From assembly GCA_013339895.1 (NCBI GenBank), contig JABACO010000079.1, forward strand, positions 1 through 64,000: a DNA stretch of 64,000 nucleotides, given 5' to 3'. The notes beneath the pieces are model-generated. The model saw nothing but the letters and a program-made list of their open reading frames with translations. It was not told the origin of the DNA and ran no database searches. Of the stretch, positions 8,167 to 18,013 are shown piece after piece. The DNA comes from Ephydatia muelleri (lineage: Eukaryota > Porifera > Demospongiae > Spongillida > Spongillidae). The position numbers and the translations under genes are program-made. Position 1 is the first letter of the stretch, and the number at the start of each line of letters is the position of its first letter.

Positions 8167-10655
8167 ATGGCTGAAATTGTTGGAGCTTGCGCTGTAGTGG
8201 TAGCTATTATGATTAGAAGAAAGCAAAGACGGCGGAAAAGATCGAAATGGGTTAAATCTTGGCTTCAGCATCGCAGTTCTCAGGGAGCTTACCACCAATT
8301 AGTGCAGGAGCTACGTTAGGGGAGTATAGCAAGTTACAGGAACTTTGTTCGAAAGGATGCTGAAAGTTTTGACGAATTACTCCATTTGGTAACACTATTC
8401 ATCACACACACTGATACCATCATGAGAAGGGCAATTCCTCCGGGAGAAAGATTGTCAATTACTCTCCGGTTTTTGGCTAGTGGTAAGTTATTATTTTTTG
8501 GCCAGGAATAACAATCATATACAATTTCACACATGATAGGCGAATCGTATAGAAGCCTGTCTTATTTGTATCGAATATCGCCACAATCAATTGGCATGAT
8601 TGTACCCGAAACTTGTTCTGCAATTATCAAGGCTTTAAAGAACCATGTGAAGGTTAGCATATGGTTAATTGTCAATATATATATGGTAGGTACAGTCAGC
8701 TCAGAAAAGATGTGTTAGGGTTAGGGGTTGGTGTGGGTATCAGGTTTTGTGCACTGGACAATTCTCCCATGTGCGCTTGATGTAGGATGGATTGCATTTG
8801 CCACTTGCACCACTCCTTCCATCGAGGATCGTGTATCGATCTCAATTCCGATTCTAAAAACTTCGCATATTTCGTCAGCATCTTGTGTCCCTTTTTCCTT
8901 AGAAGGTGGAATAGAAATAGCCTTTTCCATGCATGAAATGGCCTTCTTTAGTAGTGTATCCTCATCTGCTTTAGTAGTGTATCCTCATCTGCTTTAGTAG
9001 TGTATCCTCATCTGCTTTAGTAGTGTATCCTCATCTGCTTTAGTAGTGTATCCTCATCTGCTTTAGTAGTGTATCCTCATCTGCTTTAGTAGTGTATCCT
9101 CATCTGCTTTAGTAGTGTATCCTCATCTGCTTTAGTAGTGTATCCTCATCTGCTTTAGTAGTGTATCCTCATCTGCTTTAGTAGTGTATCCTCATCTGCT
9201 TTAGTAGTGTATCCTCATCTGCTTTAGTAGTGTATCCTCATCTGCTTTAGTAGTGTATCCTCATCTGCTTTAGTAGTGTATCCTCATCTGCTTTAGTAGT
9301 GTATCCTCATCTGCTTTAGTAGTGTATCCTCATCTGCTTTAGTAGTGTATCCTCATCTGCTTTAGTAGTGTATCCTCATCTGCTTTAGTAGTGTATCCTC
9401 ATCTGCTTTAGTAGTGTATCCTCATCTGCTTTAGTAGTGTATCCTCATCTGCTTTAGTAGTGTATCCTCATCTGCTTTAGTAGTGTATCCTCATCTGCTT
9501 TAGTAGTGTATCCTCATCTGCTTTAGTAGTGTATCCTCATCTGCTTTAGTAGTGTATCCTCTCCTCATCTGCTTAGTAGTGTATCCTCATCTGCTTTAGT
9601 AGTGTATCCTCATCTGCTTTAGTAGTGGTATTCTCATCTGCTTTTTTTAGACGTTTGAAACCTGCTGGAGTCTGGGTCACTGTACTTTCCACTTCCGTTT
9701 TCTGTTGTGTTCTCTGCAACACCCTAAGAATTTTCTATTTCAGGTGTCTCAGAGCTCTCACTTTCATGTATTGAATCCTGCATAAAATAAAGTGTAAAAA
9801 ATAATAATATAATTTCCACATTTCATTTTAGGTTCCTTCAACACAAATGGAATGGGAATGCATTGCACAGCAGTTTAGCAAACAATGGAATCTGCATAAC
9901 TGCATAGGTGCAATGGATGGAAAACACATAATGATTAGACCTCCTGCTAACAGTGGGTCATTCTACTACAACTACAAGCATCGCTTCAGTATTGTGCTAC
10001 TTGCAGTGGTTGATGCAGACTATAAATTCATTGATGTGGACATTGGATGCAATGGGAGAATATCGGATGGTGGTGTATTTAGGGAGTGTTCACTCAGCAA
10101 AGCACTGGAGGAGAAATCCCTTAACATTCCTGCACCAAGTCCACTTCCAGGGAGGAGTGACCCAATACCATACATGATGGTAGCTGATGAAGCTTTCCCG
10201 CTTAAGGAGTATATAATGAAACCATATAGTCAAAGGAATTTGACTAGAGAGAATAGAATTTTTAACTACCGACTCAGTCGAGCTAGAAGGATCGTTAAAA
10301 GTGCGTTTGGAATCCTGGCTAATCGTTTCAGGGCTATCTCATCTCCTCTTGCTCTAGACCCTGATAAGGTAGAGCTTATTGTTATGGCATGCTGTTCCTT
10401 GCATAATTTCTTAAGGAGTAGGATTGCAGCTAGTAATATTTATACACCTCAAGGAAGTCTTGACTCTGAAGATCGTGAAACTCATGCTGAATACCAGGAG
10501 ATTGGCGACAAGGAGCTGATATTGAAAGACGGATGCCTGTTGAATTGCAAAGCAGTAACAACTACTCCACATCTGCGAAAAATTTAAAAGATTATCTGAG
10601 AGATTATTATAATTCTAAAGAAGGTGAAGTACCATGGCAATGGAACATGATTTAA
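8167..10655 (+). pseudogene. Harbinger DDE_4-type transposase (three exons, inactivated)
   Basis: Exon 1 is 8167-8482 (ATG through ERLSITLRFLASG, phase 1), exon 2 is 8540-8652 (SYLYRISPQSIGMIV, phase 0) and exon 3 is 9832-10587. Donors GTAAGT and GTTAGC and acceptors GATAG and TTTTAG agree in phase. The total is about 394 residues, close to the family norm. Catalytic region: GAMDGKH (first Asp), SDGGVF (second Asp) and RRIVKSAFG, where the family has a catalytic Glu; here the codon at 10297-10299 is AAA (Lys). An in-frame TAG lies at 8317-8319. A one-base shift near 10525 displaces the conserved tail, which reads AKNLKDYLRDYYNS and EVPWQWN to a TAA at 10653-10655 in another frame. Confidence 0.87.
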
Positions 10656-11396
10656 TTTAACATGTACCGCAGTAATATTATTTAAAACAACATACGTCAA
10701 TACTGACTGAGAGGTAATATTTCACTGTACGCATACTGCATTCCTTATGATACATGATATTTATGTATAAAGTTATTAACTCACATCCAAATTTGATGTG
10801 CCTGGCTTAGCTTCTACAGAGTCATCAAGGAAACGAAGCCGGGTGTAGAACGGCCACTTGGACACATAGAGGTCATCTGTCCCAGTCCCTGTGGGTCTCT
10901 TCTTTGTTTTCTGTTTTTCACGAGTATACTGAGTTCGCAAACTTTTTAGCTTTGTTTTTATTTGCACATCTGTATAATGAACATTTATTTAAATGTACCA
11001 ATAATACCCCAATTATACACTACATTTTCATGCAATTGCCTACTTATCACGTAAAGCACAAATAACCTTTACAGAAAGCCTATATAGTCATTTACCACCT
11101 ATTACTGGTATCAGCATGGCTTCTTTCTCCCTAAGCATGCATGAATGCACACATGCACATACGCATGCACTGATTCAGCTTTTGCATATGTTATACAATT
11201 GTATATGTACTAATGTTTTTATGCTCTTACCAGTCGTGTTCAGAACCTTTGCAATGTCCTGCAGCGCAACATTTCTGACATCTCTGTTGAAATAGTCTTT
11301 ACTTTTGGTATCGTAGAGACACGGCCTTTGTTCGTGGAGTTCAATGAGTTGTTCTATGTTCTCGTAGTTCCACTCGATCGTTCCTGATGTCGCCAT
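8750..11396 (-). pseudogene. Harbinger MADF/Myb-like DNA-binding protein (disrupted)
   Basis: Exon 1 is 11396-11231 (ATG; EQLIELHEQRPCLYD, DVRNVALQDIAKVL), a MADF-type domain. Exon 2 is 10969-10785 (LKSLRTQYTREKQK, SKWPFYTRLRFLDD) with donor GAT|GTGAGT. Exon 3 starts at 9777 after TTTATGCAG, reads DSIHESESSETPEIEN, then breaks, and continues through a repeat encoding ADEDTLLK to KAISCMEKAISIPP. A further frameshift leads to LESELRSIHDPRWKEWCKW, the usual C-terminal helix of these proteins. Exon 3 lies antisense inside transposase intron 2. The protein normally helps the nuclease bind and enter the nucleus (family knowledge). Intron phases agree throughout. Confidence 0.72.
8943..9640. repeat. 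23-bp satellite, about 30 copies, inside the MADF gene exon
   Basis: Unit TTTAGTAGTGTATCCTCATC plus TGC, nearly perfect, about 30 times. One copy near 9557 is irregular. On minus the unit reads GCA GAT GAG GAT ACA CTA CTA AA. A 24-bp in-frame version (GAGAATACCACTACTAAA context) survives at the distal edge near 9625, so the amplified 23-bp unit appears to derive from it by loss of one base. Confidence 0.92.
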
Positions 11397-11571
11397 TTTG
11401 TACACTTTTATTAACCATTGATTTTGTGGTGGCTGCGGTTTGTTTGAAGTTGTCGCTTGAAAGTAGAGCAGTGCTCAACTTCGGGCGACATGTTGCTAGC
11501 GACAAATGTCGCCAGCAACATATATGCACACACTAGACGATATCGCTTACGACTGTTCCTGGCGACTAGTT

Positions 11572-11605
11572 GCCAGCGATATCGCCTAGTGTGTGCCGGG
11601 CCTAA
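11572..11605 (-). repeat. Harbinger 3' terminal inverted repeat
   Basis: Reverse complement begins TTAGGCCCGGCACACACTAG, matching 7998-8031 except for one base. Followed by the GAC target copy. Confidence 0.88.
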
Positions 11606-11990
11606 GACCCTCTGAAGGAGTGACAGATAGCCATGCTGCTGCATGAGGGAAGGAAACAGACAGCAGGCGAGCTTTGTCAGCAACAGAGGACCTGTGCAAA
11701 GAACTTTGAAGAGATGATCGTTCCACTTGGAGGAAAGGCTCTTTGGGTGACAGGAGTCTACAGAAGTACCTCTGAGTTAATTGCCTCTGATAGTGGTAGA
11801 GAAGAACTAAACGAATTGTACAGAAGAATTAAGCAACGAATAGCTGATGCAAGGTGGAGTTGAGACTGGGAACCAAAACTGGAAGAACAAAGCAAGGCAA
11901 TGTATGCTGCAGGAGAGTGTTGTGTGAGGGAACGCAGACCCAGACCACCTCTACTCAAGCTCAGCCTAGCCTGATGTCAAGCACGATCAG
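11606..11990 (-). pseudogene. LINE reverse-transcriptase relic, proximal half
   Basis: Minus strand reads SRGGLGLRSLTQHSPAAYI near 11956-11900, a signature of the region after the catalytic core of non-LTR reverse transcriptases. It continues HLASAIRCLILLYNSF and SGTIISSKFFAQ to the Harbinger insertion point. The remainder is at 7801-7997. Short, without the catalytic FADD region, and non-functional. Confidence 0.6.
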
Positions 11991-12600
11991 ATGTGTCTAC
12001 AGCAGGCCTTTGTGGCATGTAAAGGAGGTGTGATATGAGCCAGATGGACAAATTTACAGAAACCTCCACAGACACGAAGGAGGGTAAAGGCAACATGGGG
12101 GTCAAGTGCTCCAATCTCTTCCAGGCCTGAAAGAAGTTGTTTAACTGTGGCATATTTTCCCCACACCTCCCCACACCCACATCCACCACCCCACATTCAC
12201 ACCCACCTCCCCACACTCACACCCACCTCCTCACACCCACACCACATGTTTTTAATGGACTCCAACCATCCTGCAATACAATTTGCTGCATCTGAAACCA
12301 GTATATGTGAGGATTGACACATTAGATATGACAGATGTACAATCATGGAGTGACTGATGCACCAGACATCTGCCTGTCCATGTTGTGCACAATAAATAAT
12401 CTGTTCTAAGCAGTATGACATTTGTGATGATATAATAGATATTGATGTACTTTGGTACTGTTTAAAAGTCCTGCCATTCAAGTGTGTTACAGGTGACATG
12501 GGACGAGGACGTAAGACGGATAAAAACTACTGCAGCCATCCTCTAAATTTGAACTCGACTGTGTAGAGTACTTGGATGATAGAGTTAGTGATGTGCACAA
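11991..12600. repeat. C-rich array and block W
   Basis: A short C-rich array at 12157-12240 is followed by block W (12246-12600), which begins near TGGACTCCAACCATCCTGCA and recurs at 15599-15960, 59206-59330 and 60533-60650. W contains a plus segment NHPAIQFAASETSICED before a stop. No recognised gene. Confidence 0.5.
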
Positions 12601-12862
12601 CTAATGTAACATGTGGTGGTAGATGGACTGATCATGAAGAGGGTAAGGGGAGGAGGTGGGGAGGCCCATGAGAACTGTATGGGCCCCACTTTGCCCTTAG
12701 TCCAGGCCTCACATACTGTACATACATAAACACAGAATACAATCCCACTCTACATGTACATCACGATCCACACACACCTGGAGCAAATGTCATCCATTGA
12801 ACTGAACTGAAACCCATGTGTGAAAATGTAGGACCCTAAATAATAGTGTTCATTTTCACTAC

Positions 12863-12961
12863 CTTTGTAGTATGATTGACATTAGTTCCTGCTTCAATGA
12901 GTGACTTCACTATTTCAAGATGTCCATTGTGACTTGCAATGACCAGAGGAGTCACACCATC
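12863..12961 (-). CDS. Ankyrin repeat exon, type A copy 4
   Basis: A 99-nt phase-0 exon reading DGVTPLVIASHNGHLEIVKS and ending GTNVNHTTK, with acceptor TTGTATTGCAG and donor GTAGTG. Alternative residues appear at the turn (Val) and helix 1 (His). On the minus strand it is the first type-A cassette after the N-terminal-type exon at 16779-16880. Confidence 0.7.
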
Positions 12962-13690
12962 CTGCAATACAAAACCCATCATTACCCCCAGAGGGTATTC
13001 TACTTCATTCATTCTGGTGCTCCTGCATGTATATGACAGGATGCTATTTGCAAAAAACACATGAATGCTTTATTCACTCTTCAACACATGCACACACACA
13101 ATCAGTGGCCCTATAGGAATGCATAAATCGATTTTCAGATGCACAAAAACCTGAAAAATCGATCACTGTTTCAAAAGTATTAGGAAAAATCGATTTCATT
13201 ATGCAGGGGAGGTTACACACCCTAACAGTTGTCCTATGGGAATGCATCTGTAAAACAAAGGACAGCGAGACCAGTGATAGACTTAAAACAATGCTGTCAT
13301 TGTGGCATGTGATGAAACATTGAAGGAGGTGCCTCCATTATGTGTGAGATCACTACAACACAATCATGATGAGACTCTGTTGAGACATGCTGTGTGGTTT
13401 GGATGGCATGTACACAGAGTGATTATAGGCTATGATGTCATACACATGTAGTGATGTGTAAATATACACACCACTCCCTTCATGCTGTGTGGCTTGGGTC
13501 ACATGTACATGCACACAAAGAGATACAAGTGTATGTATTTATCAGAAGCTACTAGCGTACAGCGTACACATGTAGATTTTGTGTGGACATCCCATGTTGT
13601 GAATGAAACATTACTGGAATAAGATTTGTGATGCATTCTGTAGTGCATGACATTTGTGATGGCATAATAGATATTGATGCTTATTTGTAG
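12962..13690. other. Shared intercassette spacer
   Basis: No gene was seen. Same spacer as 2163-2888, including CGATTTTCAGATGCAC, TTACACACCCTAAC and the GCATGCTGTGTGGC-type words. Confidence 0.5.
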
Positions 13691-13807
13691 TGTAGAAAAG
13701 TCCTGCCATGGGACCAGGACAAAGACTGCAGAAAACCTACTGTAGCCGACCTCTATATCTGACCTATACTGTGTACAGTACTTCGATGATCAATGTAACA
13801 TATCAAG
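13691..13807 (+). other. Block X copy
   Basis: Third 117-nt X copy with donor CAAG|GTATGTG. The flanking duplication then jumps to a short C-rich run (13870-13950) and directly into the Y/Z side of the unit. Confidence 0.3.
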
Positions 13808-14000
13808 GTATGTGTACTAACCTCTTGTACACTCCCTACATTTCCACACCCTCTATCTTCACATGCTCCATAACCTGAACCCATCTCCCACACCCTCCCA
13901 CATCACACCCACACCTAACTCCCCACACCCACCACCTCCCCACATCCACATTCATACAAAATGGTAGCCATGGTGTACATATGCTAATCTATTCATTTGG

Positions 14001-14270
14001 CGATCATTGACCAGCCTGGTTAGAAGTGCACTACAACAGTTCAAGTATTACCTACACTATGATAACGGTACTGCAAACTCAAGAGTCACCCATGATGTCC
14101 TATTTGAAGAGTGGGAGAGACAACTAGGTGTGTGCATGGGAGTACTTGGAAAGTCCAGGCAGGGGTGCGTTGGGGTGATCAATAACATCGGTGCATTAAC
14201 TAATCTCCTGACAAGTCTCGTGTTGCCTAATCCAAGTGCATACATGTATATCGTTTATTCGTTAATGTAA
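14001..14270 (+). other. Block Z copy, intact
   Basis: Full-length Z block, open for about 87 codons on plus and differing from 1384-1653 at only a few bases (for example CACCC for CGCCC). Confidence 0.35.
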
Positions 14271-14492
14271 ATGGCCACCTTGAAATGTTATATGCCGTTG
14301 ACACTTTGTCTAACTATGCCCACTTAAACTGTTCATGCAATACAGCTTTAGTGTTACATGTTCTCCCATAACCGTTTTCACTTCCACACGCATACTTGCT
14401 TAACAATGCTTCCACACCTGTAATGTACATGTACTACTCATGGGAGAGCTGGTGAGTAGATGGACTCATCATGAAGAGGGTAAGGGGAGGAG

Positions 14493-14660
14493 GTCACCAC
14501 GTACCTTTTTCAAACTCATATTGCGGTACCATTTCTTTCTTATAAAAAGTTAAAAGGTACGTGGTGGCGTGACGGGTTTTGGAGATACGCTCGTTTCAAA
14601 AACATGCCATTTTTATTTAGGGTCTCAAGTAAGGGGAGGAGTGGAGTCGTTATATTCTAC
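14493..14660. repeat. Second copy of the CACCACGTAC insert
   Basis: Same insert as 7133-7310 with small differences. Again followed by ATTCTACGGTACATCACGATCC. Confidence 0.45.
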
Positions 14661-14802
14661 GGTACATCACGATCCACACACATAATCAGTGGCCCTATTG
14701 GATTGCACATATAAAACAAAGGACAGCAAGAATCCCTAGCCTCAACATGTTGTATCTACACACAATATCATCACCTTTATGTAGAATCTAAAAACTGTAG
14801 AT

Positions 14803-15261
14803 TTATCTCCCTTTTGTAAACTGTATTGATTTTAATAGGGGAAGTATATAAGTGCATTTAATCGTGCCATTGCTTGCCTCTTGCAGTGCATTATTTGTAC
14901 AATGCATTGAGATCTTTTTTTGTGATAGCAGTTTCTTAAGACAGGGGAGCTCCCTAGCCAGGATGGCTCTAGCAATGGAACAAACCAGGGCTATATTCAA
15001 CTGGCCATAAATTTCTGCCACAACTGCTGATTTAGGGGTGGACTGGTGAATGGCCAGGTAGGATGCCAGCCTGGAGAAGGTGTGGTGGGCCTCCTTGCCC
15101 CAATTGCCATAATTCCCCACAGCTAACAGAATGCAGGACCTAACCAACTCATGGCATTTCGGATCATTTGAGAGGAGCTTACAGGCCTCAGCTGCAAGGG
15201 CTGCTGCACCAGCCTGGTGACATGATTTAAGACCAGTGTTAGACTTTAACAATGCTGTCAT
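14803..15261 (-). pseudogene. LINE reverse-transcriptase C-terminal relic
   Basis: An open minus frame of about 150 codons reading AEACKLLSNDPKCHELVRSC, NYGNWGKEAHHTFSRLASYL and AEIYGQLNIALVCSIARAIL. It aligns by eye with 40997-41380 (WDELAWVCVSLVVELCGAW, LYRRLNLHLVRANAIAIL), and its last part resembles the plus relic at 49696-49903 (RLSVAVQRGNAASVL). This block is typical of the extreme C-terminus of metazoan non-LTR retrotransposon polyproteins. No catalytic core is present here. Confidence 0.6.
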
Positions 15262-15351
15262 TGTGGCATGTGATGAAACAATAGAGGAGGTGCCTCCATT
15301 ATGGGTGTGATCACTCGGGAGGTGGGCGTGGGTGTGGGTAGGTGGGTGTAC

Positions 15352-15598
15352 CCATCACATCACACCCACACCTACACCCACCCACCCACACCTCCCCACA
15401 CCCACATCTACCTCCCCACGCCCACATCCACCTCCCCATGCCCACATCCACCTCCCCACACCCACATCCACATCCACCTCCCCACACCCACCTGCCCCAC
15501 ACCCACCTCCCCACACCCACCTCCCCACACCCACATCCACCTCCCACATCCACCTCCCACATTCACACCCACCTCCCCACACTCACACCCACATCACA
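15352..15598. repeat. C-rich array with CACCCACATC units
   Basis: CCCACACCCACATCCACCTCCCC units between the LINE relic and block W. Long frames on both strands are repeat artefacts. Confidence 0.8.
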
Positions 15599-15960
15599 TG
15601 TTTGGAATGGACTCCAACCATCCTGCAATACAATTTGCTGCATCTGAAACCAGTATATGTGAGGATTGACACATTAGATATGACAGATGTACAATCATGG
15701 AGTGACTGATGCACCAGACATCTGTCTGTCCATGTTGTGCACAATAAATAATCAGTTCTAAGCAGTATGACATTTGTGATGATATAATAGATATTGATGT
15801 ACTTTGGTACTGTTTAAAAGTCCTGCCATTCAAGTGTGTTACAGGTGTCATGGGACGAGGACGAAGACGGATAAAACTACTGCAGCCATCCTCTAAATTT
15901 GAACTCGACTGTGTACAGTACTTGGATGATAGTTAGTGATGTGCACAACAGATGCAACAT
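15599..15960. repeat. Block W with a diverged X-like tail
   Basis: Same as 12246-12600. Near 15850-15950 it carries ATGGGACGAGGACG..GTGTACAGTACTTGGATGAT, a diverged relative of block X. Confidence 0.5.
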
Positions 15961-15984
15961 GTCAATGTGGGTATGTGAACAAAC

Positions 15985-16490
15985 CCTGTTCCTCACACCC
16001 GCCTCGGGCCACACGGCGAGAGCCATGAACGGGGAACCAGCGCCACACCAGCCAGGGAACCCGCGCGGAGAAACCCGCACCGCCCGCCACAGGCACACCC
16101 ACCGCCCCAAACACACCCACGCGCGCAACCCACACCGCCCCGGCACACCCAAACAGCCCGCCCCCACCCACCACCCCCACACCCACCCCACCGCCGCACA
16201 CCCACACCGCCGCCCCCACCCACACCACGCCGAACACACAGCCCGCCGCACACACACACCGCCGCCCCCACACAGCCACCCCCCCACACCCAGCCCACCC
16301 CTCACACCCACACCCCCTCCCCCACCCACACCACCTCCCCAACCCATCCCACCCCTCACACCCACCCTCCCTCCCCACCCACATCCACCTCCTCACACTC
16401 ACACACACTCCTCCATTCCCATCATCCTCCCTCATCAAACCCTCTCATCGCACCCAACCTCCCCATACCCTCTCTTAACACACTCCCTAA
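15985..16490. repeat. GC- and CpG-rich variant of the C-rich array
   Basis: Starts like the other arrays but is much richer in CG: GCGCGCAACC, CCGCCCCGGC, ACCGCCGCAC. It grades into ordinary CCCACACC text near 16300. It encodes low-complexity frames only. Base composition is distinct from everything around it. Confidence 0.75.
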
Positions 16491-16778
16491 TCACATGGTA
16501 GGATCACCAGATACACTCTCAGGCAAGACAACTTGGAGAGAGAATATCTGTACTGGTGTCATGTGTCTATTGTACATGTCTTCTGTCATCACATGTTGTG
16601 CATGACCCTGTAGTGTATGACCTTTGTGATAACATAATTATACATTGATGCTGTTGAAAAGCCCCTCCATTGAGGTGTGTTACAAGCTACATGGAGTGAC
16701 TGGAAAAGACCTACTGTACCTGGCCCATTCAGAAGCCTCCATTGGAGTTTAGCAACAAGACAAACTGGACACACCTAC
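16491..16778. other. Dispersed repeat tail
   Basis: No gene. The segment beginning CACATGGTAGGATCACCAGA recurs at about 41608 and 61203, each time just after a C-rich array. Confidence 0.45.
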
Positions 16779-16880
16779 CTCATCCGTTACATTCACGTCC
16801 ACATGACCCTCGGTCACTAGTCTCCTCACAGTGGCTATGTCTCCATTACGTACAGCCAAGAGCAGTTGTGTTGCTGCTGC
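16779..16880 (-). CDS. Ankyrin repeat exon, N-terminal type
   Basis: A 102-nt phase-0 exon of 34 codons reading TQLLLAVRNGDIATVRRLV then HVDVNVTDE. Acceptor CACACATGCAG, donor GAG|GTAGGTG. The pattern (LL-AVR-GDI--V--LV--G---N) is that of a first, capping-type ankyrin repeat, distinct from types A and B. It lies upstream of the left array on the same strand and in the same phase, so it probably begins the repeat domain of that gene. A decayed relative is at 21180-21256. Confidence 0.65.
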
Positions 16881-17035
16881 CTGCATGTGTGGAACAATAA
16901 TGTCCCTCATAAGTACAGTGTAGATCAAATCCAACATGTGACATGTCTCACATGTCTGTACACAATACACACAGCCTACAACATATGAGGGTCAGGGGAG
17001 GAGGAGATGATACACAGTACTACACAGTCTCTAGC

Positions 17036-17295
17036 AATGCCCATGTGCGTGATCATGTGACCTGCAATGCCCATGTGCGTGATCATGTGACCTGCAATGC
17101 CCATGTGCGTGATCATGTGACCTGCAATGCCCATGTGCGTGATCATGTGACCTGCAATGCCCATGTGTGTGATCATGTGACCTGCAATGCCCATGTGTGT
17201 GATCATGTGACCTGCAATGCCCATGTGTGTGATCATGTGACCTGCAATGCCCATGTGCGTGATCATGTGACCTGCAATGCCCATGTGCGTGATCA
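17036..17295. repeat. 30-bp minisatellite, nine units
   Basis: Unit AATGCCCATGTGCGTGATCA plus TGTGACCTGC. Units 1-4 and 8-9 read GTGCGTG and units 5-7 read GTGTGTG; the last unit is partial. Because 30 is a multiple of three, several frames stay open on both strands, giving periodic peptides such as NAHVRDHVTC. These are probably not proteins. Confidence 0.92.
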
Positions 17296-17654
17296 TTCAG
17301 GAATACATCACAACAACAGGTGTAATCCAATGCAAATACTAATGATGTAATCGATACCGCATTGTCGTTAATTATGGTGTGACAGTAACAATAATGACGT
17401 AACGAACATGAATACCCGTGGTGCCTGGGGAGGAGAGAGGGCGACTAAAGTCTAAAACAATGTTCTGTCAACTAACGGCTGGTGTTCCGTACCAGACTCA
17501 TAGACTACAGCACTCATCACGCATCGGGTGGAGGGTTTCGCGTCATGGGTGATGGACATGCATGCCCGAAGGCCTAGTGCTAGGCCAGTGAAACAGGTAA
17601 TCCGGGCCCTGGCTAGTTGGGCGTAGCCCGACCTTCGCGTATTGGCTGAGGTCG
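17296..17654. other. Unassigned sequence
   Basis: Nothing recognisable. The GTAGCCCGACCTTCGCGTAT word near 17623 recurs inverted near 20800 and 21020 and belongs to the inverted-repeat system that follows. Confidence 0.4.
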
Positions 17655-17808
17655 GGTATCAAGCCTATACCTGGATTTGTACCCATCTGATAGTGCTGTG
17701 GGCTATTAACACCTGACCGTTGATTGAGTGACAATTACGCGTGCATGCGATATGCTTGGACTATGGAGAGAGTTAAAGAGTGCGTTACCGACGCAGCTAA
17801 GGAGTTGG
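17655..17808 (+). repeat. Left arm of a long inverted repeat
   Basis: Matches the reverse complement of about 20845-20995 almost perfectly (words GGTATCAAGCCTATACCTGG, GCGTGCATGCGATATGC, CGACGCAGCTAAGGAGTT). It spans the start of the RecQ-like exon. A third, shorter copy in the same sense as the right arm lies at about 18262-18345. Confidence 0.75.
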
Positions 17809-18013
17809 GCTACCCAGAGATGAAACCAGAGCAACTTGAAGTAGCTGCTTCTTTCATTGAGGGCAGAGATGTTTTTTCAGTTTTGCCTACTGGCTTTGGC
17901 AAGAGTTTATGTTACGCTTGCTTGCCACTAGCGTTTGATCAATATATGAAAAAGAGCGAGGCTATTCTTTAGTCATCGTCGTGACCCCTCTTGTGTCAAT
18001 AATGGAAGATCAG
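17763..18013 (+). pseudogene. RecQ-like DEAD/H helicase first exon (frameshifted)
   Basis: From ATG at 17763: MERVKECVTDAAKELGY, PEQLEVAASFIEGRDVF, then Walker A VLPTGFGKSLCYACLPLAF. After AIL a one-base shift moves the frame, where LVIVVTPLVSIMEDQ (helicase motif Ia) continues from 17969 to a donor CAG|GTAAAG at 18013. The Q-type motif, Walker A and motif Ia are in the correct order for RecQ-family ATP-dependent helicases. No DEAH box or C-terminal half is visible nearby, so this is a first-exon fragment. Confidence 0.7.

Larger units (their letters stand above)
7998..11605. mobile_element. PIF/Harbinger DNA transposon, full length but inactivated
   Basis: A 3608-bp element with 34-bp terminal inverted repeats that differ at one position, flanked by a 3-bp GAC direct repeat (7995-7997 and 11606-11608). 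It has the two genes typical of Harbinger elements: a DDE nuclease on plus and a MADF/Myb-like DNA-binding protein on minus. Palindromic GCGATATCGC words recur inside both ends and may be transposase binding sites. The nuclease has a stop codon, a catalytic replacement and a frameshift, and the partner gene is disrupted by a satellite expansion, so the copy is dead. Confidence 0.88.

Noticed and set aside
8711..8727. Telomere-like TTAGGG
   Set aside because: Only about two units; too short to be an interstitial telomere.
8943..9640. CRISPR-like array
   Set aside because: The 23-bp units are contiguous with no spacers and the surroundings are a eukaryotic transposon.
15877..16501. 200-codon and 162-codon frames in the GC-rich array
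   Set aside because: Low-complexity repeat translation, overlapping on both strands, with no domain pattern.
16943..17350. Periodic 10-residue repeat protein
   Set aside because: The 30-bp minisatellite yields open frames on both strands at once, which fits a non-coding tandem repeat better than a gene.
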